From Janibacter sp. CX7 (lineage in GTDB: Bacteria > Actinomycetota > Actinomycetes > Actinomycetales > Dermatophilaceae), in assembly GCF_024362365.1 (NCBI RefSeq), contig NZ_CP101464.1:1426001-1490000 (forward strand): a DNA stretch of 64,000 nucleotides, in the 5' to 3' direction. Every line of letters starts with the position of its first letter. The first letter of the stretch is position 1. The notes beneath the pieces were generated by a model. The model was not told the origin of the DNA. It saw only the letters and a program-made list of their open reading frames with translations, and did not search any database. The translations under genes were made by a program, and so were the position numbers. Shown here one piece after another: positions 33,505-44,173 of this stretch.

Positions 33505-35541
33505 ATGAAGATCGACACCCAGGTCCCCCACGAGGTGGAGGCCGAGGAGAACGTCTTCATCCCCCTTCGCGACGGGCACCGGGTCGCCGCCCGGGTGTGG
33601 CGGCCGGTGGGAGAGGTGGGGCCGCTGCCGGCGGTCCTCGAGTACATCCCCTACCGCAAGAGGGACCTCACCCGAGGTCGCGACTCCGTCAACCATCCCT
33701 ACCTCGCCGCCCACGGGTACGTCTGCCTGCGGGTGGACCTGCGGGGGAGCGGTGACTCCGACGGCGTCCTCGTCGACGAGTACCGCGAGCAGGAGCTCTC
33801 CGACGCCGAGGACGTCATCGCCTGGGCCGCGGAGCAGGACTGGTGCGACGGCAACGTCGGGATGATGGGGATCTCGTGGGGCGGGTTCAACAGCCTGCAG
33901 GTCGCCTCACGGCAGCCCCCTGCGCTCAAGGCGATCGTCAGCGCGTCGGCGACGGAGGACCTCTACGTCGACAACATGCACTACATGGGCGGCTGCCTGC
34001 TCGGCGACAACCTGTCCGAGGCGACGGTGATGCTCGCCTTCAACAGCCTGCCGCCGGACCCCGAGATCGTCGGTGACGCGTGGCGCGAGATGTGGCTCGA
34101 GCGCCTCCGGGGCAGTGGCCTGTGGCTCGATACCTGGCTGAGCCACCAGCGCCGCGACGAGTACTGGCGTCCCGCCTCGGTGAGTGAGGACTACGCCACG
34201 ATCCGGTGCCCCGTCATGGCCGTCGGAGGATGGGCGGACGGCTACACCAACGCGATCTTCCGCCTCCTCGAGCACCTCGAGGTGCCCTGCCACGGGCTCA
34301 TCGGCCCGTGGGGCCACAAGTACCCGCACCTGGGCGTCCCGGGTCCGGAGATCGGGTTCCTCCAAGAGCTCGTGCGGTGGTGGGACCATTGGCTCAAGGG
34401 GCGCGACACCGGTCTGGACGACGAGCCGGCGCTGCGGGCGTGGATGCAGGAGAGCGTCCCGCCGCGCGCGTCGTACGAGGAGCGGCCCGGTCGCTGGGTC
34501 GCCGAGGAGACCTGGCCGTCGCCACGGATCACCGAGTGCGAGCTGCGGCTCACCCGGGCGAGCCTCGCCCAGGGCGACCAGGGCGAAGGGGATGGCACCC
34601 CCCTCACGCTGCGGTCACCGCTGAGCGTCGGCATGTTCGCCGGGAAGTGGGCCTCGTACGCCGCCGTGCCCGACCTGCCGTACGACCAGCGCGAGGAGGA
34701 CGGGGGCGCCCTCGTGTGGGAGGGGGCGCCGCTCGAGGAGGTGACCGAGGTCTTCGGACTGCCGCGACTGGACGTCTCGCTCTCGGCGGACCAACCGGTC
34801 GCCCAGATCGCGGTGCGTCTGTCCGACGTCGCGCCCACGGGTGAGGCGACGCGGATCACCTACGGGGTGCTCAACCTGACCCACCGCAGCTCGAGCAGCA
34901 GCCCCGAGCCGCTCGTGCCGGGTCAGCGCTACGACGTGCAGGTCCAGCTCAACGGCGTGGCCCACTCCTTCCCGGCCGGGCACCGGCTGCGGCTGTCGAT
35001 CTCGACGTCGTACTGGCCGCTCGTGTGGCCGGCGCCGCGCTCGGCAGAGCTGACGATCCACCCGGCCGACAGCGTCCTGCGGGTGCCGATCAGGCCGCGG
35101 CAGGACGACGACGGGAGGGCATCCCCCTTCCACGAGCCGGTCATGGCGCCGGAGCTGGAGACGACTGTCCTCGAGCCGAGCGAGCACGACTGGCGGGTCA
35201 CCAGGGACCTGGCCACGGACGTCTCGACGCTCGAGATCGTCAACGACCAGGGCGCCTTCCGCATCGAGGAGACCGGCACGGTCGTGCGCAGGTCGACGAC
35301 GGAGTGGTACTCCTTCCGCTGGGACGACGTGACGTCCGTGCGCGGAGAGACCCGGACGGTGCGCCGTCTCGAGCGAGGGGACTGGCGCACCGAGGTCGTG
35401 ACGAGCACGGTCCTGACGTGCACCGAGGACGACTTCGTCATCCGGGCCGACCTCGACGCCTACGAGCTGGACGAGGCGCGCGGCCACCGACGCGTGCACG
35501 CCGAGAGCTGGGACCGGGTCATCCCCCGGGACCTCGTCTGA
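33505..35541 (+). CDS. CocE/NonD family (X-Pro dipeptidyl-peptidase-like) hydrolase
   Basis: Serine hydrolase of 678 residues. The alpha/beta domain has its nucleophile at S124 in GISWGGFNS; GGWADGYTN and GPWGHKYPH provide the Asp and His. From about residue 320 a CocE-type jelly-roll domain follows (WPSPRITECELRL, PVAQIAVRLSDVAPTGEATRITYGVLN, SFPAGHRLRLSIS). The last ~140 residues form an extra beta-rich region. Family members hydrolyse esters, amides or peptides. ATG 33505 is 12 nt after AGAGGAG and follows the ATP-grasp stop by 4 nt. With an upstream ligase it could activate, trim or recycle an amide or ester product; that is inference. Confidence 0.88.
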   Translation: MKIDTQVPHEVEAEENVFIPLRDGHRVAARVWRPVGEVGPLPAVLEYIPYRKRDLTRGRDSVNHPYLAAHGYVCLRVDLRGSGDSDGVLVDEYREQELSDAEDVIAWAAEQDWCDGNVGMMGISWGGFNSLQVASRQPPALKAIVSASATEDLYVDNMHYMGGCLLGDNLSEATVMLAFNSLPPDPEIVGDAWREMWLERLRGSGLWLDTWLSHQRRDEYWRPASVSEDYATIRCPVMAVGGWADGYTNAIFRLLEHLEVPCHGLIGPWGHKYPHLGVPGPEIGFLQELVRWWDHWLKGRDTGLDDEPALRAWMQESVPPRASYEERPGRWVAEETWPSPRITECELRLTRASLAQGDQGEGDGTPLTLRSPLSVGMFAGKWASYAAVPDLPYDQREEDGGALVWEGAPLEEVTEVFGLPRLDVSLSADQPVAQIAVRLSDVAPTGEATRITYGVLNLTHRSSSSSPEPLVPGQRYDVQVQLNGVAHSFPAGHRLRLSISTSYWPLVWPAPRSAELTIHPADSVLRVPIRPRQDDDGRASPFHEPVMAPELETTVLEPSEHDWRVTRDLATDVSTLEIVNDQGAFRIEETGTVVRRSTTEWYSFRWDDVTSVRGETRTVRRLERGDWRTEVVTSTVLTCTEDDFVIRADLDAYELDEARGHRRVHAESWDRVIPRDLV

Positions 35542-35556
35542 GACGAAGGAACCATC

Positions 35557-37044
35557 ATGACCTCCCTGTGGCGGGCCTCGCGCCCGCAGATCACCTCGGA
35601 CGACCCGCCGGAGCGGTGCGACGACGTGGTCGTCGGCGCCGGCATCACCGGGCTCGTGACCGCGCTCCTGCTCGCCCGCGCGGGGCGCCAGGTGGTCGTC
35701 CTCGAGGCGCGCGACGTCGGGGCGGTGACGACCGGCCACAGCACCGCCAAGGTGTCCGTGCTGCAGGGCACCCGGTGGTCGCGGCTGCTGCGCGACCAGT
35801 CGGAGGAGGTCGTCGGTGCCCACGTCGAGGGCAACCGCGAGGGGCGCGACTGGCTGCTGCGCTACTGCGAGGAGCGCGATGTGCCCTACCAGGTGCGTCC
35901 TGCCGTGACCTACGCACCGGACCGTGGTCAGGGCCTCGAGCGGGCGCGCGAGGAGCTCGACGCCGCCTCACGCCTCGGCCTGCCCGTGCACTGGGCGCGC
36001 GACCTGCCGGTGCCCTTCGAGCACGCCGGGGGAGTCGTCCTCGACGACCAGGCGCAGCTCGATCCCATGGACCTGCTCACCGCGCTCGTCGAGGACCTGC
36101 GCGCCCACGGAGGGCGGGTCGTCACGGGCGCCCGTGTCACCGGCGTGGGTTCGCCGCTGCGGCCGGTCGTGCGGCACACCCGTGGTCGGACCCGGTGCGC
36201 GCACATCGTCCTCGCGACGGGCACGCCGGTGCTGGACCGCGGTGGCTACTTCGCCAAGGTGAGCGCCTCGCGCTCCTACGCGATCGCGCACGAGCACCCC
36301 GACCCGCCGCAGCTGATGCTCATCTCCGCCGACGGGCCGACCCGGTCGGTGCGCGACGCCCCCGGGTCGCTCCTGCTCGTCGGCGGTGAGGGCCACCCGG
36401 TCGGCCGGACCCGCTCCGAGGCCGAGCACCTCGAGCGCCTGCGCGCCTGGACCGCCGTGCACTTCCCCGATGCCGTCGAGACCCACGCGTGGTCGGCCCA
36501 GGACTACCGCTCGCACGACGGCCTTCCCTTCGTCGGCCGCATGCCGCGCGGCCTCGGCCACGTGCACGTCGCGACCGGCTACGACAAGTGGGGGATGACC
36601 GGCGGCGTCGCCGCTGCCCTCGACATCAGCGCGGACATCCTCGGCGGCAGCATGTCGTGGTCGCGACCGGTCCACCGGCGCATCACCCGTCCGCGCGCCG
36701 CCGCGCGCATCGTCGGCATGAACGCACGCGTCGGTCTCGACCTGCTCTCGGGTGCCGCGGGGGTGGCGGTGCGCCCCCTTCGCCCCACTCGTCCGCCCGA
36801 AGGCGAAGGGGAGGTCGGACGCGACGGGATCGTCCCCGTCGCCCGGGCCATGATCGAGGGTCGCACGTGCGCGGTCTCGGCACTGTGCACGCACCTGGGC
36901 GGGGTCGTCGAGTGGAACGACGCGGAGCGGACCTGGGACTGCCCGCTGCACGGGTCGCGCTTTGCGGCGACGGGCGAGGTGCTCGAGGGGCCGGCGTCAC
37001 GTCCGCTGGCGCAACGGCGCATACCGGGGGAGCCGCAGGGGTAG
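35557..37044 (+). CDS. FAD-dependent oxidoreductase with C-terminal Rieske domain
   Basis: Two-domain protein of 495 residues. Residues about 20-375 are a DAO-type FAD oxidoreductase ([20 protein letters not shown], then [10 protein letters not shown] and a C-terminal [16 protein letters not shown]). Residues about 405-490 are a Rieske [2Fe-2S] domain with CTHLGG and CPLHGSRF supplying the two Cys and two His ligands. This architecture is recurrent in bacteria, but its substrate is unknown. It starts 15 nt after the CocE-like gene. The catalase promoter overlaps its 3' end: the TAG stop falls within the GGGTAG box. Confidence 0.92.
   Translation: MTSLWRASRPQITSDDPPERCDDVVVGAGITGLVTALLLARAGRQVVVLEARDVGAVTTGHSTAKVSVLQGTRWSRLLRDQSEEVVGAHVEGNREGRDWLLRYCEERDVPYQVRPAVTYAPDRGQGLERAREELDAASRLGLPVHWARDLPVPFEHAGGVVLDDQAQLDPMDLLTALVEDLRAHGGRVVTGARVTGVGSPLRPVVRHTRGRTRCAHIVLATGTPVLDRGGYFAKVSASRSYAIAHEHPDPPQLMLISADGPTRSVRDAPGSLLLVGGEGHPVGRTRSEAEHLERLRAWTAVHFPDAVETHAWSAQDYRSHDGLPFVGRMPRGLGHVHVATGYDKWGMTGGVAAALDISADILGGSMSWSRPVHRRITRPRAAARIVGMNARVGLDLLSGAAGVAVRPLRPTRPPEGEGEVGRDGIVPVARAMIEGRTCAVSALCTHLGGVVEWNDAERTWDCPLHGSRFAATGEVLEGPASRPLAQRRIPGEPQG
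37019..37043 (+). promoter_or_regulatory. SigB/SigF-type promoter of the catalase gene
   Basis: GCAT (37019-37022), 16 bp, GGGTA (37039-37043), 35 nt before the catalase ATG, inside the 3' end of the upstream coding sequence. In Streptomyces a catalase (catB) is a known SigB target, which supports the reading. Confidence 0.55.
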
Positions 37045-37078
37045 GCGCAGAGCCCCCTTCGTCCCCGAGGAGAGATCC

Positions 37079-39305
<2,227 letters not shown>

Positions 39306-39319
39306 CCAGTGCGTCCACC

Positions 39320-39359
39320 GACGAGGTCCTCACCCCTGCGGGCGGGTGAGGACCTCGTC
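39320..39359. terminator. Bidirectional terminator between catalase and FUSC genes
   Basis: Arms 39320-39335 and 39344-39359 pair over 16 bp with an 8-nt loop. The hairpin overlaps the FUSC stop codon and follows the catalase stop by 14 bp, so it serves both convergent genes. Confidence 0.8.
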
Positions 39360-40316
39360 GAGGATGTTGATGATGCTGCGCGTGCTGTTGATCAGCGCCC
39401 CGTACACCGGCCACTCGACCTCCGGCAGGTCCTCACGGGACATCTGCTGGGTCAGGGAGTGCAGCCGTGGCTGCAGGCTCGGCAGCCCGGCCTGCGGGTC
39501 GGCCACCCGCTCCCCGAGGTCGCACAGCAGCTGCGTCCACATCTCGCAGAAGTCCTCGTCCCACCGCGCGGGCTCGAGCGGCGATTGCTGCACGGTGCGG
39601 GCGATCGCCCGAGCCTGGGCGATGCCCTCGTCGATGCGCAGCAGCAGGGTCTCGTACGCGACGGGGTCCAGCTGACGGGAGCGGCGGCGGGGGTTGCCGC
39701 GGCGGGCCTCCCGGGTGTGCCGCAACAACTCCCGGGCACGCCCGATCCGGTCCTCCGCGCGACGGGAGCGGCGGAGCCAGGCGAGCGGGTCGACCTCGCC
39801 GTCGCCGCGCAGGGCATCGGCCATGTCGCGCAGCAGCTCCCCGAGCTGTGCGCGCACGGCGTCGACCTCCCGGCGGGCGAGGCGGTCGTCGAGCGGGGCG
39901 AGCACGACGAAGTTGACGATGACGCCGAGGGCGATGCTCACGCCGGTGCAGATGACGCGGTCGAGCAGGGCCACCCCGAGGGCCGCCGGCGACTGCCCCA
40001 CGAACTCGACGGCCAGGTAGGCGAGCACGATGCCGGCGAGCGACGCGAGCACGACCTGGCCGCCCCGGGTGAAGGAGCGGTAGACCGTGGCGTGCACGGT
40101 GAGCATCGCCGTCCACGGAGCCATGAACGACTCGGTCAACCCGAGCAGGTGCGCTGCGACGTACCACGCGAGCACGGCAGCGAGCACGGCCTTGAGGATC
40201 TGGACGAGGTCGGAGCGGGTGCGCGGGGAGCGCAGGGGCGGGACGAGCGAGGTGGCACGCGCGCGGGCGCGGTCGCGCCACTCGTCACGAGGGACGGTGA
40301 CGTCGGTTGCGGGCAT
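39330..40316 (-). CDS. FUSC-family membrane protein
   Basis: Protein of 328 residues. The N-terminal half holds about four to five transmembrane helices (ILKAVLAAVLAWYVAAHLLG, FMAPWTAMLTVHATVYRSF, VVLASLAGIVLAYLAVEFVG, VICTGVSIALGVIVNFVVLAP), the pattern of fusaric-acid-resistance/aromatic-acid-exporter proteins. The remaining ~170 residues are soluble, Arg-rich and helical. It could export aromatic acids or other toxic compounds; single-repeat members are poorly characterised. ATG 40316 has GGGAGAGCC upstream. A SigB/SigF-type promoter lies 26 nt before the start. Confidence 0.85.
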   Translation of the reverse strand: MPATDVTVPRDEWRDRARARATSLVPPLRSPRTRSDLVQILKAVLAAVLAWYVAAHLLGLTESFMAPWTAMLTVHATVYRSFTRGGQVVLASLAGIVLAYLAVEFVGQSPAALGVALLDRVICTGVSIALGVIVNFVVLAPLDDRLARREVDAVRAQLGELLRDMADALRGDGEVDPLAWLRRSRRAEDRIGRARELLRHTREARRGNPRRRSRQLDPVAYETLLLRIDEGIAQARAIARTVQQSPLEPARWDEDFCEMWTQLLCDLGERVADPQAGLPSLQPRLHSLTQQMSREDLPEVEWPVYGALINSTRSIINILDEVLTRPQG

Positions 40317-40342
40317 GGCTCTCCCTTCGGCCAGCGTCCACC

Positions 40343-40366
40343 TACCCGACGCGGCAGGTCCCATGC
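40343..40366 (-). promoter_or_regulatory. SigB/SigF-type promoter of the FUSC gene
   Basis: On the minus strand GCAT (40366-40363), 15 bp, GGGTA (40347-40343), extended to GGCAT and GGGTAG. It lies in the 123-bp divergent spacer shared with the flavodoxin gene, which has its own similar promoter on the other strand. Confidence 0.6.
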
Positions 40367-40404
40367 CGCACCCCGGGGCGTTGACGGCGTGGCGGAGGCC
40401 AGGG

Positions 40405-40429
40405 GTTTTGTCGAAGCACCCCGGGGGTA
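40405..40429 (+). promoter_or_regulatory. SigB/SigF-type promoter of the flavodoxin gene
   Basis: GTTT (40405-40408), 16 bp, GGGTA (40425-40429), 10 nt before ATG 40440. This copy is closest to the GTTT-N-GGGTA form known for mycobacterial SigF. The short leader leaves no room for a normal ribosome binding site. Confidence 0.7.
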
Positions 40430-40439
40430 GTCCGGCGGC

Positions 40440-41045
40440 ATGAAGGCACTCGTCCTGAACTGCACCCTCAAGGCCTCTCCGGAGCCGTCGAACACGCAGG
40501 CGCTCGCCGACGTGGTGATCTCGGCGCTGGAGGAGCATGGCGTGGACGTGGGCGTCCACCGGGTCGTCGACCACTCCATCCCGTACGGCGTGTCGACGGA
40601 CATGGGCAGCGGGGACGAGTGGCCGGCGATCCATGCCGAGGTCCTCGCCAGCGACATCCTCGTCATCGCGACACCCACGTGGCTCGGCCAGCCGTCGAGT
40701 GTGTCCAAGGTGGTGCTCGAGCGTCTCGACGCGATGATCTCCGAGACCCACGACGACGGCACCCCGGTGGCCTACAACAAGATCGCCGGTGTCGTCGTCA
40801 CCGGCAACGAGGACGGCGCGCACCACGTCATCGCCGAGGTGGCCGGGGCGCTCGGTGACATCGGCTTCACCGTGCCCGGTCAGGCGTGGACCTACTGGAA
40901 CATGGGTCCCGGACCCGGTCCCTCGTACACCGAGACCGACCACAAGCACGACTGGTCGGCGAAGACCGGCCGCACGATGGCCTCGAACCTCGTGGCGGTC
41001 GCCCGGGCGCTGCGCATGCAGCCCATCCCCGCCCCGCCCGGCTGA
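40440..41045 (+). CDS. Flavodoxin-like NAD(P)H-dependent FMN oxidoreductase
   Basis: Protein of 201 residues with a flavodoxin-like fold. MKALVLNCTLKASPEPSNTQAL forms the phosphate-binding loop for FMN, and ATPTWLGQPSSVSKVVLERLDA is the second FMN contact of NADPH-dependent FMN reductases. GVVVTGNEDGAHH follows. Such enzymes reduce quinones, azo compounds or FMN, often under oxidative stress. It is monocistronic, diverges from the FUSC gene and has a SigB/SigF-type promoter 10 nt before the start. Confidence 0.87.
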   Translation: MKALVLNCTLKASPEPSNTQALADVVISALEEHGVDVGVHRVVDHSIPYGVSTDMGSGDEWPAIHAEVLASDILVIATPTWLGQPSSVSKVVLERLDAMISETHDDGTPVAYNKIAGVVVTGNEDGAHHVIAEVAGALGDIGFTVPGQAWTYWNMGPGPGPSYTETDHKHDWSAKTGRTMASNLVAVARALRMQPIPAPPG

Positions 41046-41065
41046 CGGCAGCGGGGACGCCGTCA
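41043..41065. terminator. Short hairpin between the flavodoxin and GAF-ANTAR genes
   Basis: TGACGGC (41043-41049) and GCCGTCA (41059-41065) form a 7-bp stem that overlaps both stop codons of these convergent genes. It is a weak candidate. Confidence 0.4.
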
Positions 41066-41734
41066 GGAGCTGCGCAGCGTGATGCCGTCGACGACCCCTT
41101 GGGCCACGTCGTGCAGCTTGGAGTTGGTGTCGTTGGAGTGGCGACGCAGCACCTCGAAGGCCCGACCCATCGTCAGGCCGTAGCGCTCCATGAGGATGCC
41201 CTGCGCGGCCCCGATGAGCAGACGATTGCCCAGGGCGCTGCGCAGCCCGGAGATCTCCCGGGCCTGCAGCAGGGCGACCGAGGCCAGACGGGCGTAGACG
41301 ACCGACTCCTCGAGGGCGTCGTCGTCGAAGCCATCGACCCGTGACGAGTACATGTTGAGGCAGGCGAGGTACGGATCCTCGATCGCCAGCCGCACGCTGA
41401 GCGACGAGCGGACGCCCTGCTCGGCGGCGCCCGAGCTCCACCGGGGCCAGCGCTGGTCGGTGTCCGTGTCCGGCACGGAGGCGATCTCGTGCTCCCTGAG
41501 CACCGACAGGCAGGGGCCCTCGTCGAGGTCGAACTGCAGGTCGTCGACGGCCCTGGCCCGCGGATCGGTGGTGGCCGCGACCTGCACGATCTTGCGGTCG
41601 CGCACGAAGACGCTGCACATGTCGCACCCGGGCACGTTGGCGACCGCCTGGTCGACGACCTGCTGCAGGGTGTAGCTCTCGTCCGGCTCCGTCGACAGCT
41701 GTTCGACGATGTGCGCCAGGTCGGCATCCTTCAC
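41063..41734 (-). CDS. GAF and ANTAR domain regulator (antiterminator type)
   Basis: Protein of 223 residues. A GAF sensor domain (about 15-150; VPGCDMCSVFVRDRKIVQVAA, DEGPCLSVLREHEIASVPD) is joined to an ANTAR RNA-binding domain (about 155-215; RLLIGAAQGILMERYGLTMGRAFEVLRRHSND). ANTAR proteins bind paired RNA hairpins and prevent termination; the GAF part senses an unknown signal. ATG 41734 is used. The gene is preceded by a GCAT-N15-GGGTA promoter, placing it with its neighbours in the proposed stress regulon. Its RNA targets are not evident here. Confidence 0.9.
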   Translation of the reverse strand: MKDADLAHIVEQLSTEPDESYTLQQVVDQAVANVPGCDMCSVFVRDRKIVQVAATTDPRARAVDDLQFDLDEGPCLSVLREHEIASVPDTDTDQRWPRWSSGAAEQGVRSSLSVRLAIEDPYLACLNMYSSRVDGFDDDALEESVVYARLASVALLQAREISGLRSALGNRLLIGAAQGILMERYGLTMGRAFEVLRRHSNDTNSKLHDVAQGVVDGITLRSS

Positions 41735-41782
41735 GCGCTCACGACTCCTCTGGTGGTGCGGACATGCTCCATCATGGCGTCA

Positions 41783-41806
41783 TACCCGCTCCGGTCGGGA
41801 GGATGC
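41783..41806 (-). promoter_or_regulatory. SigB/SigF-type promoter of the GAF-ANTAR gene
   Basis: On the minus strand GCAT (41806-41803), 15 bp, GGGTA followed by T (41787-41783), 48 nt before the start codon. It fills the 72-bp spacer after the PRC-barrel gene. Confidence 0.55.
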
Positions 41807-42133
41807 CTATCCCTCGGACCAGTGGCGGCGCTGACGCAGCTCCTCGGGTGCGGTCAGGCCCCGGCCCGGACGGACCGCAGGTGCCGAGCGGAGCGCCGCA
41901 CGCGAGGTCGGGACGAGCAGACGCCCGGTGACCTCGATCGACATCCGCAACGGGATGGCGCGATGACGGGGGAGCGGGCCGACCAGGCGCACGACGAGCC
42001 AGTCCGGGGGGCCGCCCCGTGCGTCCGCGAGGACGTCGCTGACGCGCCCGAGCAGGGTCCCGTCGGCCGCGTGCACCTCGCGGCCGAGGTAGCGCTCCAA
42101 GGCTTCACACGTCTTCCGGTCACGCGTGGTCAC
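41807..42133 (-). CDS. Small PRC-barrel-like protein
   Basis: Protein of about 108 residues. The central part (RYLGREVHAADGTLLGRVSDVLADARGGPPDWLVVRL) matches the PRC-barrel pattern, a small beta barrel found in RimM and stress-related proteins. An Arg-rich C-terminus follows. GTG 42133 is taken because the AGGGGG stretch upstream is too close to the alternative GTG 42145. The gene has a SigB/SigF-type promoter and diverges from the sigma factor gene. Its function is unknown. Confidence 0.7.
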   Translation of the reverse strand: MTTRDRKTCEALERYLGREVHAADGTLLGRVSDVLADARGGPPDWLVVRLVGPLPRHRAIPLRMSIEVTGRLLVPTSRAALRSAPAVRPGRGLTAPEELRQRRHWSEG

Positions 42134-42190
42134 GGCTGAGCTCACCCCCTGTCTCGGTTCGGCTGCAGGCCGGATCGTCACTGTCGCCCC

Positions 42191-42215
42191 TACCCTCACG
42201 GGCAAGCGGGCATGC
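42191..42215 (-). promoter_or_regulatory. SigB/SigF-type promoter of the PRC-barrel gene
   Basis: On the minus strand GCAT (42215-42212), 16 bp, GGGTAG beginning at 42195, 57 nt before GTG 42133. It lies in the spacer shared with the divergent sigma factor gene. Confidence 0.55.
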
Positions 42216-42339
42216 CCCGCTCGGCGCAGGTGATGCGCCGATGTGTTGCGTGTCGTCCGACGCGGTGGTTGGCTTGAGGAGCACGACGTCGGCTCGAGAC
42301 CGTGGCTGGCCCATTGCTCCATGAGAGTGAGGCCGCCGC

Positions 42340-43134
42340 ATGTCCATCACCCACACCGGTACCGAAGAATCCACCGGATCGTACGGGGAGCGTGACCGTC
42401 GGACCACCGATCTGCTGGCCCAGGCACGCGCCGAGTCCGACCCCGCCCATGCCGCACGGCTGCGCGAGCGCGCCGTCATGGCCAACGAGGGCCTCGCCGT
42501 CGGTCTGGCCACCCGCTTCGCCGGCCGGGGCATCGACCTCGACGACCTCGTCCAGGTCGCGATGCTCGGCCTGGTCCTCGCCGCCCGGCGCTACGACCCC
42601 GAGAGGGGCAGTGGCTTCAGCGCCTTCGCCGCCCCGACGATCACCGGGGAGCTCAAGCGCCACTTCCGCGACCACGGGTGGGCGGTGCGTCCGCCGCGCG
42701 GGCTGCAGGAGCTGCACCACCGCGTGCGAGAGACCACCACCAGCCTGCAGCAGCGCCTGCAACGCGACCCGTCGGTGGACGAGATCGCCGAGGAGGGTGG
42801 CGTCACGCCGGAGGACGTCCGCCGGGCCCGCGCGGCCGGAGACCGGTACCGCTCGACCTCGCTGGACCAGCCCGTCCACGACGACGCCGCGGCGACGCTC
42901 GGCGACACCCTCGACGACGGGCGGGAGGACCCCTTCGACCGGTCGGTCACGCTCATCTCGCTGCGCGCCGCGATGGCCGACCTCGACGAGCGCGACCGCC
43001 GCATCATCAGCCTGCGCTTCGGGCAGGACCTCACCCAGCGGCAGATCGGGGAGCGCATCGGCGTCAGCCAGATGCAGGTCTCGCGGCTCATCACTGGGAT
43101 CTGCCGGCGACTGCGCACACGCCTCGAGGGCTGA
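42340..43134 (+). CDS. SigB/SigF-type (group 3) RNA polymerase sigma factor
   Basis: Alternative sigma factor of 264 residues of the SigB/SigF/SigG class. Region 2 is at about 50-115 (LVQVAMLGLVLAARRYDPERGSGFSAFAAPTITGELKRHFRDHG followed by WAVRPPRG). Region 3 is at about 120-190. Region 4 is at about 205-262 (LRFGQDLTQRQIGERIGVSQMQVSRLI, the helix-turn-helix). The RPPR junction and lack of region 1.1 are typical. No anti-sigma (RsbW-like) or anti-anti-sigma gene is adjacent, unlike many homologues. Eight GNNT-N15/16-GGGTA sites lie between 32 and 45.3 kb, the promoter class expected for this protein. I see no such site before its own gene. Confidence 0.93.
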   Translation: MSITHTGTEESTGSYGERDRRTTDLLAQARAESDPAHAARLRERAVMANEGLAVGLATRFAGRGIDLDDLVQVAMLGLVLAARRYDPERGSGFSAFAAPTITGELKRHFRDHGWAVRPPRGLQELHHRVRETTTSLQQRLQRDPSVDEIAEEGGVTPEDVRRARAAGDRYRSTSLDQPVHDDAAATLGDTLDDGREDPFDRSVTLISLRAAMADLDERDRRIISLRFGQDLTQRQIGERIGVSQMQVSRLITGICRRLRTRLEG

Positions 43135-43160
43135 CCCGGCTTGACCGTGCGACGCCGCGT

Positions 43161-43184
43161 GCATCCCCGGCGACAACCGGGGTA
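43161..43184 (+). promoter_or_regulatory. SigB/SigF-type promoter of the 43222 membrane-protein operon
   Basis: GCAT (43161-43164), 15 bp, GGGTAG beginning at 43180, 37 nt before GTG 43222 and just after the sigma factor stop codon. Confidence 0.55.
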
Positions 43185-43221
43185 GGGGAGCGGCAAGGAT
43201 CGTGACGACGTCGTCGAGGAG

Positions 43222-43719
43222 GTGCCCACGGCGCGCGTGGCGCTCCCCACGCGGTGGCAGAAGCGCGAGGCCCTCCTCAGGCGCGTCGGCGTCGGTGTGC
43301 TGTGCCTCGTCCTCATCGCCGCTGCAGCGGGACTCTTCGGCCCCGGGACCGCGACGAGGACGGCCGGAGCCGGGGACCTGACGGTCACCTACCCGACCGT
43401 TACCCGCCCGGCGCTCGACAGCAGGATCGTGGTCACCATCCCGCCGGGTCGCGACTCGTCTCGGCACGTCGTCCGGATCGACCGGACCGTCCTCGACGAC
43501 CTGGGCATCGAGACCTTCCACCCGCAGCCGTCGGCGACCCGCAGCCGGGGAGGCCAGGTCGAGCTGGAGTTCGAAGGAGCGGGCTCCCGGGCGACGAGGG
43601 TCAGCCTCGACGGCCGCGTCCCGACCCAGCTGGGTGCAGGCGCTCGCGACGGGGACATCTCCGCCGTCGTCGACGGCGACGTCCAGACCGTCTCGACACG
43701 GACGTGGGTGCTGCCGTGA
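43222..43719 (+). CDS. Hypothetical single-pass membrane protein
   Basis: Unrecognised protein of 165 residues: a basic N-terminus, one transmembrane helix (about 20-42; VGVGVLCLVLIAAAAGLFG) and a beta-rich external part. GTG 43222 directly abuts GAGGAG, so a start at GTG 43237 is also possible. The stop overlaps the DUF421 start (GTGA), so the two are coupled and may act together at the membrane. It has a SigB/SigF-type promoter. Confidence 0.7.
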   Translation: MPTARVALPTRWQKREALLRRVGVGVLCLVLIAAAAGLFGPGTATRTAGAGDLTVTYPTVTRPALDSRIVVTIPPGRDSSRHVVRIDRTVLDDLGIETFHPQPSATRSRGGQVELEFEGAGSRATRVSLDGRVPTQLGAGARDGDISAVVDGDVQTVSTRTWVLP

Positions 43720-44162
43720 CGACGATCCTCGGCGCGGCCGCCGTCTTCCTCGTCCTGATGGTCGTCCTGCGCGTCATGGGCAAGCGCGAGCTGTCCCAGA
43801 TGACCGCCTTCGAGCTCGTCATGCTCTTCGTCATCGGTGACATCGTCGCCGAGGCGGTCATCTCCGAGGACACCTCGCTCGTCGGGGCCCTCGTCGCGAC
43901 GGCGACCTTCGCCGTGCTCACGGTCCTGCTGTCGTGGCTGAGCTATCGGTGGGCGCCCGCCCGACCGGTGGTCGACGGGGTGCCGTGCATCGTCCTCATC
44001 GACGGCGCGCCGGACGAGCGGGTGATGCGACGCGAGCGGGTCACCGTCGACGACCTGGCCGAGGCGGCACGCGCGCAGGGGATCAAGGACCTCGCCGAGA
44101 TCAGGCTGGGACTGCTCGAGCCCAACGGGTCCTTTTCTTTCTTCGAGCGGTCAGGGCGATGA
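43716..44162 (+). CDS. DUF421 (YetF-like) membrane protein
   Basis: Protein of 148 residues. About three N-terminal helices (TILGAAAVFLVLMVVLRVMGKRE, FELVMLFVIGDIVAEAVI, LVGALVATATFAVLTVLLSWLS) precede the DUF421 cytoplasmic domain (VDGVPCIVLIDGAPDERVMRRERVTVDDLAEAARAQGI...). RVMGKRELSQMTAFELV is a strong family signature. Relatives are linked to sporulation or stress, with no defined activity. It overlaps the upstream gene by 4 nt and ends 11 bp from the convergent XRE gene. Confidence 0.9.
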   Translation: MTTILGAAAVFLVLMVVLRVMGKRELSQMTAFELVMLFVIGDIVAEAVISEDTSLVGALVATATFAVLTVLLSWLSYRWAPARPVVDGVPCIVLIDGAPDERVMRRERVTVDDLAEAARAQGIKDLAEIRLGLLEPNGSFSFFERSGR

Positions 44163-44173
44163 CCCTTGCGGCC

